64,000 bases of DNA from Candidatus Krumholzibacteriota bacterium (GCA_024275485.1 JAJRZA010000035.1:33820-97819); one strand, 5' to 3'; positions 54,342-63,802 are shown, counted from the first letter of the stretch. The notes: generated by a model from the sequence alone, not told the origin. Numbers and translations: made by a program.

Positions 54342-56021
54342 ATGAAAATTCGCGGCCTGATTTTCGTCCTGCTGGCATTGACCCTGGTCACCAATGCCGG
54401 CCTCGCAGCTGCCGAAACCACCGAAATGTGGTCCCAGCAGCACGATGGAGGCGGTAATTTTATTGATTCGGGGACCCTGCTTTCCCTGGCCCCCGACGGC
54501 AACATTGTGGTGGGCGGAGAGTCCAGCGAAGTCACCGGTGGAGCCGATCTCTACGTGCGAAAACTCGACAAGGCCACCGGCAGCCAGTTGTGGGATTTTC
54601 GTTTTGACGGCATAGACGACAAGGACGTAGCCATCTCGGAAATCACCTGGGATACTGTGGGTCAGCTTCTGGTCGCGGGGTTCATTCGCGGCTGCATTGG
54701 CTGAGGCGCTGGTGATGATGTCGTCGTGTTCAAACTCGACGGCACGACCGGGGAGGTTCTCTGGTCTCTGCATTACGCCAGCCCTGAAGGTGTGGACGAA
54801 GGCGCCCTGGGCATGGTCCTGGACAGTCAAGACGATATTTTCATCACCGGTTACGCCATGATAGGCGCCGAAAGCAAACAAGCCCTGACCATGAAGATTT
54901 CCGGAGCCAATGGGTCCATTCTCTGGACCGATACTTTTGGCGGGTCCGACGCCAACCACGACATTTCATGGGATATCGTCATGGGCAGCGACGACAACCC
55001 CGTGATCAGCGGAATACTTGTGGAATCAGGCGGGGTTGCCAACTACTTCGTGCGCAAGATGAACAACAGCGACGGCGGCGTCATCTGGGACCAGCGGGGC
55101 ACCGAATCCCAGTTCACGCCCGACAACCGCGGTACCTGGTTGGTCCTCATGGGCAACGACGATGTTGTCATGTGCCAACGAACTTTCGGTGCCAACGGGT
55201 ACGATGTCTATCTGCACCGATTTGCCGCCGACACCGGCAGCACCGTGTGGACACGCATCTACGACGGAGCCACTCACGGCGGGGACGACCCCAAAGGCAT
55301 GGTCGTCGACTCCGACGACAACCTGCTCGTCTGTGGTGTCCAGGATGTGAACTGGAACTACAATTTCATGGTATTGAAAATCGACGGCTACAACGGCAAT
55401 ACCCTTTGGAACGCGGACTACGACGGCCCCCAGGGCTGGTATGACGTGGCCTCCACCCTCTGCGAGGGTCCCAACGGCTCGGTGGTTGTTTCAGGCCTCA
55501 GCGATGGCTCCGGCACCGGCTGGGACTGGGCCACTCTTGGCTTCGACGGCACCGACGGCAGCCGGATCTGGGAAAAACGTTTCGACGGTCCCACCAGCCA
55601 AAGCGACGAACCCAGTCATGTGGTCGCCAGTGCCGGCGGCGAAATCTTTGTGACCGGCTACGGTTACGGCGTCGGCTCCAACAAGGACATGTTCACCGTC
55701 TGTTACCAGGTCGAATCAACCAGTGCGGTTGGCGAGACTCCACTGGTGGCGAACTTCTCCCGAGCCTGGCCCAACCCGTTCAACCCTCGTATCAATTTCA
55801 GCTTCGATCTGTCCGCAGACGCGCAAACCCGCCTTGCCATATACGACCTGCGCGGTCGCGAAGTGACCATCCTGGTGGATGGTTATCTGAGTGAAGGCAA
55901 CCACAATACCAGTTGGGACGGTCGCGACCACGGCGGGCGCTCCATGCCGGCCGGCGTCTATCTGGCCATCATGGAAAGTGCCCAGGGTCGAAGCAGCCGG
56001 AAAATCGTTCTGGCGAAATAA
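54342..56021 (+). CDS. Secreted beta-propeller protein with in-frame TGA: possible selenoprotein with CxxU motif
   Basis: 559 residues if TGA at 54702-54704 (codon 121) is read. ATG at 54342 has AGGAG ten bases upstream and a signal peptide (residues 1-24). SBBP-type blades repeat through the protein (LLVAGFIRG..., IFITGYAMIG..., LLVCGVQDVNWNYN..., ITV-type strands). At the TGA the reading is RGCIG-U-GAGDD, i.e. a CxxU pair in a loop of a blade. The frame stays open to the NPFNPRINF sorting module at the end. A weak hairpin lies just after the TGA. Stop and restart at 54726 would leave a protein without signal peptide. Nonsense mutation is the main alternative. Confidence 0.65.
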
Positions 56022-56045
56022 TCGTACTCGGATATTATGTAGCAG

Positions 56046-56079
56046 CGACCCAACCTTCTGGTTGGGTCGTTTCTTTTTT
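56046..56079 (+). terminator. Intrinsic terminator
   Basis: CGACCCAACC-TTCT-GGTTGGGTCG, a perfect 10-bp stem, then TTTCTTTTTT. Confidence 0.9.
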
Positions 56080-56097
56080 CAACGCGGAGGGGAATCC

Positions 56098-56670
56098 ATG
56101 AAGAGCAACAAAGCGATGCTGATGATCACACTTCTGGCCACCCTGGCTTGCAGCCTCGGATCCACCGTGGTTATGGCCCAGATAAGCCAGAACGCGCCGC
56201 CTGAAGAAGATCTTCGCATGGCTCCCCGCAACAGTCCGGCAGGGCCCTTTGCCAAAGGTAGCAAACGCGTCAACATTGTTGGCGGCATGGGCAGCACTTT
56301 GGGACAATCGTACCTGATTATTGGCGGCGGCTTCAGTTATTTCGTGGCCGATGGATTGGCCGTGGGAATCTCTGGTGAAGGCTGGATTCTGCAGGATCCC
56401 ACCATCTGGAAAATTTCCCCCGATATTCGTTACACTTTCTGGAAAATGGATAAATTCAAACCTTATGTGGGTACCTTTTACCGCCGCACCTATATGGGGG
56501 GAAACTATGAAGATTTTAATTCGTGGGGTGGTCGCGCCGGTGTAGCCTACCGTCAGGGCGCCAGTTATGTGTCTTTGGGAGTGGTGCATGAAGTTTTTAT
56601 GGATTGGGATGACCGCTTTGGCGATTCCTACACCACCTATCCGGAAATCAGCTTCTGGTTTTCTTTTTAA
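56098..56670 (+). CDS. Small outer-membrane beta-barrel protein
   Basis: 190 residues. Signal peptide (residues 1-27), then alternating amphipathic strands (YLIIGGGFSYFVADGLAVGI, ISPDIRYTFWK, YVGTFYRRTYM, AGVAYRQGASYVSLGVVHEV) and a carboxy-terminal Phe (WFSF), all typical of an eight-stranded OmpA/OmpW-like barrel. ATG at 56098 follows GGAGGGGA. It lies after a strong terminator, so it is a separate unit. Confidence 0.82.
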   Translation: MKSNKAMLMITLLATLACSLGSTVVMAQISQNAPPEEDLRMAPRNSPAGPFAKGSKRVNIVGGMGSTLGQSYLIIGGGFSYFVADGLAVGISGEGWILQDPTIWKISPDIRYTFWKMDKFKPYVGTFYRRTYMGGNYEDFNSWGGRAGVAYRQGASYVSLGVVHEVFMDWDDRFGDSYTTYPEISFWFSF

Positions 56671-56695
56671 ATCAAAATTCAAGGCTGAATATGGC

Positions 56696-56725
56696 GGGTG
56701 GAGTTTTGGCTCCACCCACTTTTTT
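56696..56725 (+). terminator. Intrinsic terminator
   Basis: GGGTGGAG-TTTTGG-CTCCACCC followed by AC and a T7 run, 26 bases after the barrel stop. Confidence 0.88.
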
Positions 56726-56891
56726 TAGGCCAAAAAATCCGGATCATTCCACCATGCCAACGATCCGCCACACGTTTCTCATTTCATCCTCCCGAAAAAT
56801 ATGGTTTTTTGCAGCCTGATCCTGCATGATGATTTTGAATAAAAGACAACCCCTTCATCCTTTTCCCCATTCTGGAACCACGAATCAACTG

Positions 56892-58925
56892 ATGAAATTT
56901 TTTGACTGGACGATTCTGGCCATCATGTACTTCGGCATCCTCACCACCGTGGTGCTGACCAAGCGCCATATGCGCGGTGTGAGCGATTACCTGGCGGCCG
57001 GACGATCGGCGGGACGTTACCTTCTGACCATCAGCGCCGGCATTGCCGGTTTGGGGGCCATCACCGTGGTGGCCAATCTGGAGATGGGCTACCAGGCGGG
57101 TTTCGCCATGAGTTGGTGGGGGCTGACCATGGCCCTGTTCGGTGTCGTGGTCACGGTCAGCGGTTGGGTGAATTATCGCTTCCGACGAACCCGGGCCCTG
57201 ACCTTGGCGGAGTTCTTCGAGCGCCGTTACAGCCGTCGGTTCCGCATTTTCGCCGGATCGGTGGCATTCATTGCCGGACTCATAAACTTCGGCATTTTTC
57301 CATCGGTGGGTGCGCGGTTCTTTATGCACTTTCTGGGATTGCCCGAGAGCTGGCATTTTCTGGGAATGACGCTTCCGGTTTTTCCTTCGCTGATGGCCGC
57401 CCTGCTGATTACCGCGGTGTATTTTGTATTGGCCGGCGGGCAGGTGGCGGTCATGATCACCGATTTCATCCAGGGGGCCTTTGCCAACCTCGTATTTCTC
57501 ATCCTGGCGGTGTATCTGCTGCTGCTGGTGGGATGGGATCAGGTTGGAGAAGTGCTCTCACAAACCGCGGCCGGGCACTCCAAGATCAACCCTTTCGATA
57601 CGGGCTATGTTTCTGATTTCAATTTCAAGTATTTCCTGATCGGGGTCGTCGGCCTGTTTTACGGAGCCATGAGCTGGCAGGGGACACAAGCCTACAACAG
57701 TTCGGCGCGCACCGCCCACGAAGGCAAAATGGGCGGTGTCCTGGGACTGTGGCGTGGACGCTCCCAGGATGTTTTCATGACCATCGTTCCAATCCTGGTT
57801 TTCACTGTTTTGCACCATCCGCAATGGACGGGATTTGCCAGTGAGGTCAACCAGCAACTGGGCACCATCGACAACCAGTCAGTGGCCAACCAGATGCGCG
57901 CCCCCCTGGTATTGGCCCGGCTGTTGCCAACCGGTTTGCTGGGTGCTTTTGCCGCCCTGATGATGGGCGCGTTTATCAGCACCCACAACACCTATCTGCA
58001 TTCCTGGAGCGCCATTTTCATTCAGGATGTGGTCCTGCCCTTTCGCAAGACACCCCTTGCCCCGCGAACCCATCTGAGATTGCTGAGGGCAGGGGTTATC
58101 GGGGTGGCGATTTTCATCTTCTTCTTCAGTCTGTTTTACAAACAAAGCCAGGCCATTCTGCTGTTTTTTGCCCTGACCGCCGCAATCTTTGCGGGCTGGA
58201 GTGGGGCTGTGATCATCGGCGGCCTGTACACCCGCTGGGGCACCACTGGGGGAGCATGGACAGCAACCATCAGTGGCGTTTTGTTGGCCGTCACCGGATT
58301 TGTCCTGGAACAAACACAACGCTCCTGGCGGGAATCGGGACTGGCATTTTGGGGCCTGTTGGATTGGGTCGGGCCCGCGCGGGCTCAGGCATGGGCCGCC
58401 TGGACTGAAATTCACCTGCCCAACGGACAGGAACTCTGGGGCTGGGCCATGTGGATTTGCGCGTTGATTTATGTGGCTGTTTCCTTGGGCCAGCAAGCCG
58501 TAAAGCGCCAGAGTTTTGACCTTGATCATTTGCTGCATCGGGGAAAATTCGCCCTCATTGGTGAAGTGGAAAAGAAATCCGAAAACATCGGCCGTGGGTG
58601 GCGGGCTTTGGGTATCACCAGTGAATTCGGCCGGGGAGATAAATTTCTGTATGTCCTGACCTGGGGATGGAATCTGGCCTGGGTTGGGGTGTTCATTGTC
58701 GGCACCATTTATTTTTTGACCAGAGATGTCAATGACGGCAACTGGTCCCGATGGGATTCCATCTGGTTGCAATTCTGGCATTCCAAAATCTGGATTGAGC
58801 TGACTGTTGCCGTGGTGGTGATTGTCTGGTTCACCATTGGCGGAATGAAGGATGTGAAACGACTGTTGGCCAGTATGGCCCAGAGTGAAACCGACGACAC
58901 TGATGACGGATTTGTTGATCGCTGA
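56892..58925 (+). CDS. SSS-family sodium:solute symporter
   Basis: 677 residues with about thirteen membrane helices. Family features are FFDWTILAIMYFGILT at the start, DYLAAGRSAGRYLLTISAG, LAEFFERRYSRRFRIFAGS, and GALAAL-type LLGAFAALMMGAFISTHNTYLHSWSA, with extra cytoplasmic loops in the last third. ATG at 56892 fits the first helix; the frame opens earlier at 56826 but adds no family sequence. The solute is unknown. It faces the cytochrome operon across a terminator. Confidence 0.88.
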   Translation: MKFFDWTILAIMYFGILTTVVLTKRHMRGVSDYLAAGRSAGRYLLTISAGIAGLGAITVVANLEMGYQAGFAMSWWGLTMALFGVVVTVSGWVNYRFRRTRALTLAEFFERRYSRRFRIFAGSVAFIAGLINFGIFPSVGARFFMHFLGLPESWHFLGMTLPVFPSLMAALLITAVYFVLAGGQVAVMITDFIQGAFANLVFLILAVYLLLLVGWDQVGEVLSQTAAGHSKINPFDTGYVSDFNFKYFLIGVVGLFYGAMSWQGTQAYNSSARTAHEGKMGGVLGLWRGRSQDVFMTIVPILVFTVLHHPQWTGFASEVNQQLGTIDNQSVANQMRAPLVLARLLPTGLLGAFAALMMGAFISTHNTYLHSWSAIFIQDVVLPFRKTPLAPRTHLRLLRAGVIGVAIFIFFFSLFYKQSQAILLFFALTAAIFAGWSGAVIIGGLYTRWGTTGGAWTATISGVLLAVTGFVLEQTQRSWRESGLAFWGLLDWVGPARAQAWAAWTEIHLPNGQELWGWAMWICALIYVAVSLGQQAVKRQSFDLDHLLHRGKFALIGEVEKKSENIGRGWRALGITSEFGRGDKFLYVLTWGWNLAWVGVFIVGTIYFLTRDVNDGNWSRWDSIWLQFWHSKIWIELTVAVVVIVWFTIGGMKDVKRLLASMAQSETDDTDDGFVDR

Positions 58926-58995
58926 GATTTGTGCCCGACGGCAATCAAGTTTCCAAGCTCCCACTGACCAGAACCAATTATTAGATCTGACCAAA

Positions 58996-59029
58996 GAAAC
59001 TGGCGACTCCAAAAGGAGTCGCCAGTTTC
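58996..59029. terminator. Perfect 15-bp hairpin between convergent genes
   Basis: GAAACTGGCGACTCC and its exact complement around an AAAA loop, between the symporter and the cytochrome operon. Confidence 0.8.
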
Positions 59030-59050
59030 GTATATCAGATCCGGCGTCAA

Positions 59051-60223
59051 CTAGTCAATATCAGGCCCAAAGCTGGGAGAGCGGTTCCACGAGCGATCGT
59101 CATCATGACAACCGTCACAGGTGGTATGAGTACCGTAGCCTTGGGTGTGGCAATCATCACATTCAGCATCTTCCAAGTGGACCTGGTCAAGGACAACGCC
59201 GGTCACGCCGTGGTTGAAGTGATTCTTGTCGAATCCGCCGAAGTGGCAGGTTTCGCAACGGGGATCGTTTGCTTCATACTTGCCGGGATCATCGTGGCAG
59301 GCGCTGCACTGCAGAACCTTGTGATAGGCCTGCAGAGCCCAGCCGGTCTCAGCATGGTCGAACAGATCGTTGGGATCCCGTCCATGACAAAGTGCACAAT
59401 CTTCATCCGCGTCACTGTGGCACTGGTAACAGGTATCGTGCAGATCATCATCCTCAATCGAGCCCAGTAGATGGGACTCGGCCCCATGGACGTGACAACT
59501 CGAACAGGTTTGGTTCTTGTGGCAGACGCTGCAATCGCGGTTGTAGAGTTCCACATGGTTCGTATGGTGGAAAGGCACCTTGTCATTGTCATCGAAATCG
59601 GTTTCAAAGGTGACCAGGTCTTTCACCTCGAGGGGGGCCTGGTGGATCAGGTCGGGCAAAGCTGCGATCTGGGCATCGGTCATGCCGCCTTCCTTCTTCC
59701 GATGACACCATTCACAGTGGGTCTCGGTGTCCCATTCGGAGTGGCAGTTCAAGCATTGCCGATGGTAGGCCGCTTTCAAGCTGGGATCGATCTTGCTCTT
59801 GATCCCCTCCGGAGGGTGGCATTCCCTGCAGGCAGGGTGGCTTGGTGAGGCGGGCGCGAAATGGTGGCATTCCGTACAGCCACCGCCCATTTCTGCCATC
59901 TGGGCATGTTTTTCATGACTGAAGTAGACAGGGTTGTAGACTTTTTCCAGATCGTCCAGAACCATGACCTTTTCCCTGGGCAGGTCCGATTCACCATACC
60001 GGATATTATGACGAAGGCAGAATTCCTTACTCAGGCAATTATCACCGTGAGTCGGAAACGCGCAGGTATGACACAGGGAACAGGTCGGATCCCCCCCGGC
60101 CTGTGGGATATAGTCATCAAACGCGAAGAGGGGAGTAGTTACCAGCAGGATTCCTCCCAAAACCAGGGCCAGGCTCCAAACAGATCGGCGCGGGGCCGAT
60201 TCGGCATGATTTCGAGTCCGCAT
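59051..60223 (-). CDS. Periplasmic 13-haem c-type cytochrome
   Basis: 390 residues. A signal peptide (about residues 1-34, ending in FAF) is followed by thirteen CxxCH haem motifs: CSLCH, CTECH, CRECH, CLNCH, CEWCH, CSVCH, CSSCH, CYQCH, CALCH, CSACH, CETCH, CDDCH and CDGCH. Many extra His are available as second axial ligands. Its start overlaps the stop of the small membrane protein by one base (TAATG). As last gene of the operon it is the likely periplasmic electron partner of the membrane complex, like HmcA or NrfB-type cytochromes. Confidence 0.93.
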   Translation of the reverse strand: MRTRNHAESAPRRSVWSLALVLGGILLVTTPLFAFDDYIPQAGGDPTCSLCHTCAFPTHGDNCLSKEFCLRHNIRYGESDLPREKVMVLDDLEKVYNPVYFSHEKHAQMAEMGGGCTECHHFAPASPSHPACRECHPPEGIKSKIDPSLKAAYHRQCLNCHSEWDTETHCEWCHRKKEGGMTDAQIAALPDLIHQAPLEVKDLVTFETDFDDNDKVPFHHTNHVELYNRDCSVCHKNQTCSSCHVHGAESHLLGSIEDDDLHDTCYQCHSDADEDCALCHGRDPNDLFDHAETGWALQAYHKVLQCSACHDDPGKYEANDPRCETCHFGGFDKNHFNHGVTGVVLDQVHLEDAECDDCHTQGYGTHTTCDGCHDDDRSWNRSPSFGPDID

Positions 60224-60375
60224 TACTCTTCCTTTCTGGTCGGTTTCTTGCTCTTTTTCTTTGGCGTTTCGAGATTTTTCGTGAAGATCACGAACAAAAT
60301 GAAGTAAGCCAGCACCACCATGTACTCAAGGCCCTTGGTGGCAAAGATGTCGAGGTACGTGTACTCAGCTTCCAT
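60223..60375 (-). CDS. Small single-helix membrane protein (HmcD-like)
   Basis: 50 residues: MEAEYTYLDIFATKGLEYMV, one membrane helix, then a Lys-rich tail. In hmc operons a similarly small membrane protein, HmcD, sits at this place. It is recognised by position, size and topology rather than sequence. It overlaps the cytochrome start and follows the NrfD-like gene by 58 bases. Confidence 0.7.
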   Translation of the reverse strand: MEAEYTYLDIFATKGLEYMVVLAYFILFVIFTKNLETPKKKSKKPTRKEE

Positions 60376-60433
60376 GACCGTAACCTTTCTCGGGACGGGA
60401 TCGCAGGCCACGCTCCCGTCCATCCGGATCCAA

Positions 60434-61672
60434 CTAATTGTCATCCATACCTTTTGCCCAAACTGGAGGATCGCCCATAACGGGCATCCGGCAAACGACC
60501 CAGCGCAAAGCCCAAATCTCAAGCAGAATGACAGTCGCCGTCACCCAAAACTCACCCCAATGTGGAACGTAGTGGTTTTCGAGGAACCAGTTGTAGGCGA
60601 TCACCGAAATGTTCAACCGGTTCAGAATAATTCCGACCAGGGTCATTCCGGCAGCCACCCTGACCAAAGTGATGTTGTATTCCTTGACCGCCTTGTAGTA
60701 GAGGATCAGGGGCACAAGCACAAAACCCACCACTTCCACCAGGTACCAAAGACCCCAATTCGTGAGCAGCATATCCCACTGCTGACCATGGATGACCACC
60801 AGTATCTTGAGGAAGAGATAGACGAACATGGCACCAGCACAGATCTTGCCCAGGCCGATCAGAATGTTGTCGTGGGAGCCATGCGCCCCCCGGCCCAGCC
60901 GCGAAGCAAAGACCTTGTGGCTGATCGACCCCTCGGCGATCACCATGGACAGCCCGGCAAAGATGCTGGACACGAAAAACAAAACGGGAATGAATTCGGT
61001 ATACCACAGGGGGTGAATCTTGCTTTTGGCCATCAGGAAGAGCGCACCCAGACCGGACTGGTGCAGGGTGGACAAGGTGACGCCGAATATCACCGAGGCG
61101 ATGGTCAGGCCACCGAGGAACTTGCGCAACCGCTTCATGCCCAGCCACTCGGCCACTGCGGGTGAGAATTCGATGAACTCGGCTGCCATGTAGAGCAGAA
61201 AGTGCCAAGCCACCAGGAAGAGAACCGAGCTGACGCCAAAGTTGTTGCCGATGATCGGGTTGACGATGTTCCAGGGGCGGCCCAGATCCAGCATCAGCGC
61301 CCCGGCGTAGAACATATAGGCCAGGAATCCGTTCAACACCACGGACCGCACAATGGAGTGATACCGTTGGCGGCCCAGGATATAGACGATGAAGGTCAGC
61401 GTGAAGGCTCCGCCGGCAAGGGCCACACCACAGACCACATCGAACCCGATCCAGATGCCCCAGGGGGTATTCTGATCCAGGTTGGTGATTGACCCGATCC
61501 CGTAAATGAAACGAATGACAATCAGAACCAGACCCACCAGGATAATGGGAATGCTGATCATGTTGAATGGTGTCAGGAATTTTCCCTTGGGTTTCATCTC
61601 ACTGGTGAGGAAGCGAACAAAATCTCCGAGGCTCCCGATCTGTGGGGTCGTTGGTTCCTGGGCTTGGCTCAT
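60434..61672 (-). CDS. NrfD/HmcC/HybB-family integral membrane protein
   Basis: 412 residues with about ten membrane helices. The pattern (PWGIWIGFDVVCGVALAGGAF, LNGFLAYMFYAGALMLDLGRPW, TLHQSGLGALFLMAKSKIHPLWYTEFIPVLF) is that of the NrfD-like quinone-binding subunits HmcC and HybB. It would exchange electrons with menaquinone. Its ATG overlaps the Fe-S gene stop by four bases (ATGA). Confidence 0.92.
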   Translation of the reverse strand: MSQAQEPTTPQIGSLGDFVRFLTSEMKPKGKFLTPFNMISIPIILVGLVLIVIRFIYGIGSITNLDQNTPWGIWIGFDVVCGVALAGGAFTLTFIVYILGRQRYHSIVRSVVLNGFLAYMFYAGALMLDLGRPWNIVNPIIGNNFGVSSVLFLVAWHFLLYMAAEFIEFSPAVAEWLGMKRLRKFLGGLTIASVIFGVTLSTLHQSGLGALFLMAKSKIHPLWYTEFIPVLFFVSSIFAGLSMVIAEGSISHKVFASRLGRGAHGSHDNILIGLGKICAGAMFVYLFLKILVVIHGQQWDMLLTNWGLWYLVEVVGFVLVPLILYYKAVKEYNITLVRVAAGMTLVGIILNRLNISVIAYNWFLENHYVPHWGEFWVTATVILLEIWALRWVVCRMPVMGDPPVWAKGMDDN

Positions 61673-62550
61673 GATTCCTCTCCGGAGGTTGAATCCAGGT
61701 CGATCTGAACAGCATCCTCATTCGATTTCGTATACCGCATACCATTCAGGAAAGCAGGCCAGAGCAGAAATATCACCGGCACCGAATAAAGGAAATTCTG
61801 GGTGAGAGCGGGCACCGATTCAGTGCCCAGATCGGTGCGGAAACCGATCTGGTCGAAGGGAACGGCGGAAAGATACATCCAGCCGGTGCCGGCCACTTCG
61901 TGCTGCCCATAGATATGGTCGTAGTAGCGATTCGGATAATCGGCGACCCGGTTCTGGGCTTCGCGTTCCATTGTCCGGCGGGTCCCGAATTGCAGGGCAT
62001 CGACCGGACATGACTCCACGCAAGCCGGCTTCTGGCCAACCGAGACCCGGCTGTAGCAAAGAATGCATTTTTGAATCTTGGGATTGGCGCTGTGGTACTC
62101 GAAACGGGGAATGACGAAGGGGCAGCTGATCATGCAAAAACGGCAGCCCATGCATTTGCTCGCCCGCCAGATGACCGGACCTTTCTCAGTCTTGAACATG
62201 GCCTGAGTCAGGCAGGCGGTGGAGCAGGCAGCCTGGTTGCAGTGCATGCACTGCTTCTTGACGAAGACTTCGCCTGCGTCGGTGTCGTATCGGTTGACCA
62301 CCGTCCACTGTTCGGTAGTGGTGTCCCGAATCTCGGCAAACACATCCTTGGAAGTGCCCGGGTCCGGTAGACCATTCTCCTGGGCGCAGGCTTCCTCGCA
62401 GCTGCGGCAACCAATGCATCTGGTCGTGTCCACCAACACCGATAAAAATTCTGTTTCCGGTGGTCCGTCCGTTGCCTGGGCCAGATGAGGCAAAGCCATG
62501 GCCGTGGACCCGGCAACGCATACGGTTTTCAGGAAATTCCTTCTGTCCAT
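61669..62550 (-). CDS. Tat-exported ferredoxin-like subunit with four [4Fe-4S] clusters (HmcB/HybA-like)
   Basis: 293 residues. A Tat-type signal (DRRNFLKT) starts it. Cys clusters CIGCRSCEEAC, CMHCNQAACSTAC, CMGCRFCMISC and CILCYSR...CVESCP arrange as in HmcB/HybA/DmsB-type subunits, enough for four [4Fe-4S] clusters. A membrane helix near residues 245-265 anchors it. It passes electrons between the cytochrome and the quinone-reacting subunit. ATG at 62550 has AAAGG nine bases upstream. Confidence 0.92.
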   Translation of the reverse strand: MDRRNFLKTVCVAGSTAMALPHLAQATDGPPETEFLSVLVDTTRCIGCRSCEEACAQENGLPDPGTSKDVFAEIRDTTTEQWTVVNRYDTDAGEVFVKKQCMHCNQAACSTACLTQAMFKTEKGPVIWRASKCMGCRFCMISCPFVIPRFEYHSANPKIQKCILCYSRVSVGQKPACVESCPVDALQFGTRRTMEREAQNRVADYPNRYYDHIYGQHEVAGTGWMYLSAVPFDQIGFRTDLGTESVPALTQNFLYSVPVIFLLWPAFLNGMRYTKSNEDAVQIDLDSTSGEES

Positions 62551-62586
62551 CTCGCGGGCCTTTCAGGTCGGAGGGATCACCTCATG

Positions 62587-62709
62587 CTAGCCATCGTCGA
62601 TGATCTCGCGGGGATCAATACAAACCATGACGGCCAATAGTTTTGGATTGGCCAGAACGCGGCAATACAACGCGAGAATATCGAAGGAGTCATAGTTGTA
62701 CGCTTTCAT
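62587..62709 (-). CDS. Possible 40-residue leaderless ORF before the Hmc-like operon
   Basis: ATG at 62709 lies eight bases after the TATAAT of a consensus promoter, so the transcript would begin at the ATG. The product MKAYNYDSFDILALYCRVLA plus 20 residues resembles the first helices of an ArsR-type regulator but is far too short to be one. Could also be the operon leader with no protein function. Confidence 0.35.
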   Translation of the reverse strand: MKAYNYDSFDILALYCRVLANPKLLAVMVCIDPREIIDDG

Positions 62710-62716
62710 GAGTTCG

Positions 62717-62745
62717 ATTATACAGAAGTCTACAGTAGTTGTCAA
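62717..62745 (-). promoter_or_regulatory. Consensus sigma-70 promoter of the Hmc-like operon
   Basis: On the minus strand TTGACA, exactly 17 bases, TATAAT. Start point is expected at about 62709-62710, 160 bases before the Fe-S gene. Confidence 0.85.
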
Positions 62746-63038
62746 AAATTAAACGAAAAAAAGTTTTCATTAAAATCAAGAGAAATACCTGGCGTTTTAT
62801 GAGGTTATTGTGGATTTTGACAATGCAAATACCCCGACTTCACCAACTTTCATCTCTTGGTTATTTATTTAACGTTTTGTTGACAACAAGTTACGGCATT
62901 AGCCTAGTTAAATGGTCGGAAATAGACCCTATTATCTTCGAAATTTGGTAATTAAGGGGTTTTTCAGATGGGCTAAGGACACTCCTGACAGCAGCGAAAC
63001 TCCCGCCGGAGGACCAAACCAGTAGTGGATACTGACCA
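62746..63038. other. A/T-rich intergenic region
   Basis: About 290 A/T-rich bases between the Hmc-like promoter and msrA. The 70-codon plus-strand frame here starts with TTG in the A/T-rich part and lacks a ribosome site; no gene is supported. Confidence 0.55.
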
Positions 63039-63647
63039 TCATTTTCGTTTGTGGGCAAATTTCTGGCGAAATTTTTGGATCTTGGGATCGATCACCGCTC
63101 GGCAATAGCCCTGGGTACGGTTGCGGGCATAGTAATCTTGATGGTAGGCATCTGCTTTGTAGAAGTGCTCCAGAGGAGTAATTTCGGTAACGACTGGGTC
63201 CGGGTAGACCTTCTCCTGGTCCAGTTGTTTGATGATCGATTGGGCGGTGGTCTTTTGCTCGGGTGAATGGTAGAAAATGACCGATCGGTACTGAGTGCCC
63301 ACGTCGGCACCCTGCCGATTCAAGGTCGTCGGGTCGTGCATGGTGAAATAAACAGCCAGAACTTCTTCATAGGAAGTCACTTCCGGCTTGAACACCACCT
63401 GCACCACTTCGGCATGACCAGTGTTGCCGGAGGAAACGCCTTTGTAGTCGGGGGTTCCACTGCCACCGGAATATCCCGACTCCACCCGGATAACACCTTC
63501 CAACTCCTGAAAAACAGCTTCCAGACACCAAAAACAACCACCTCCGAGAGTGGCGGTTTCCATTTCGGCTTGAGAGTCCATGGCAAATGCTCCTGATATG
63601 ATAAGGACCAGTGTAAAGAGGGTCGCGGTTATAGATTGCCTGTTCAT
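63039..63647 (-). CDS. msrA: Exported peptide methionine-S-sulfoxide reductase A
   Basis: 202 residues. Signal peptide residues 1-22 (MNRQSITATLFTLVLIISGA), then GGGCFWCLEAVFQ, the MsrA active site with catalytic Cys, and the SGYSGGSGTPDYKGVSSGN and TQYRSVIFYHSPEQ segments. A second FWC Cys and a Cys in GYCRAVI can regenerate it. It repairs oxidised methionine in envelope proteins. ATG at 63647 has GAGG eight bases upstream. Confidence 0.94.
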   Translation of the reverse strand: MNRQSITATLFTLVLIISGAFAMDSQAEMETATLGGGCFWCLEAVFQELEGVIRVESGYSGGSGTPDYKGVSSGNTGHAEVVQVVFKPEVTSYEEVLAVYFTMHDPTTLNRQGADVGTQYRSVIFYHSPEQKTTAQSIIKQLDQEKVYPDPVVTEITPLEHFYKADAYHQDYYARNRTQGYCRAVIDPKIQKFRQKFAHKRK

Positions 63648-63802
63648 ATTTTGACCTCGCAAAAAAAGACACGGATGATATGGGACACAGCCTCAATGTA
63701 TTCCAGGTGGTTGAATTGGTTCCCCAATAGGATAAATAAACTCCTAATTCCAGCAACCCGCGCCGGAACCCTAAAGGCAGGTCGAATTGGTCTCTGCATT
63801 AT

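Noticed and set aside
62739..62951. 70-residue plus-strand frame in the A/T-rich gap
   Set aside because: TTG start, no ribosome site, and it overlaps the Hmc-like promoter.
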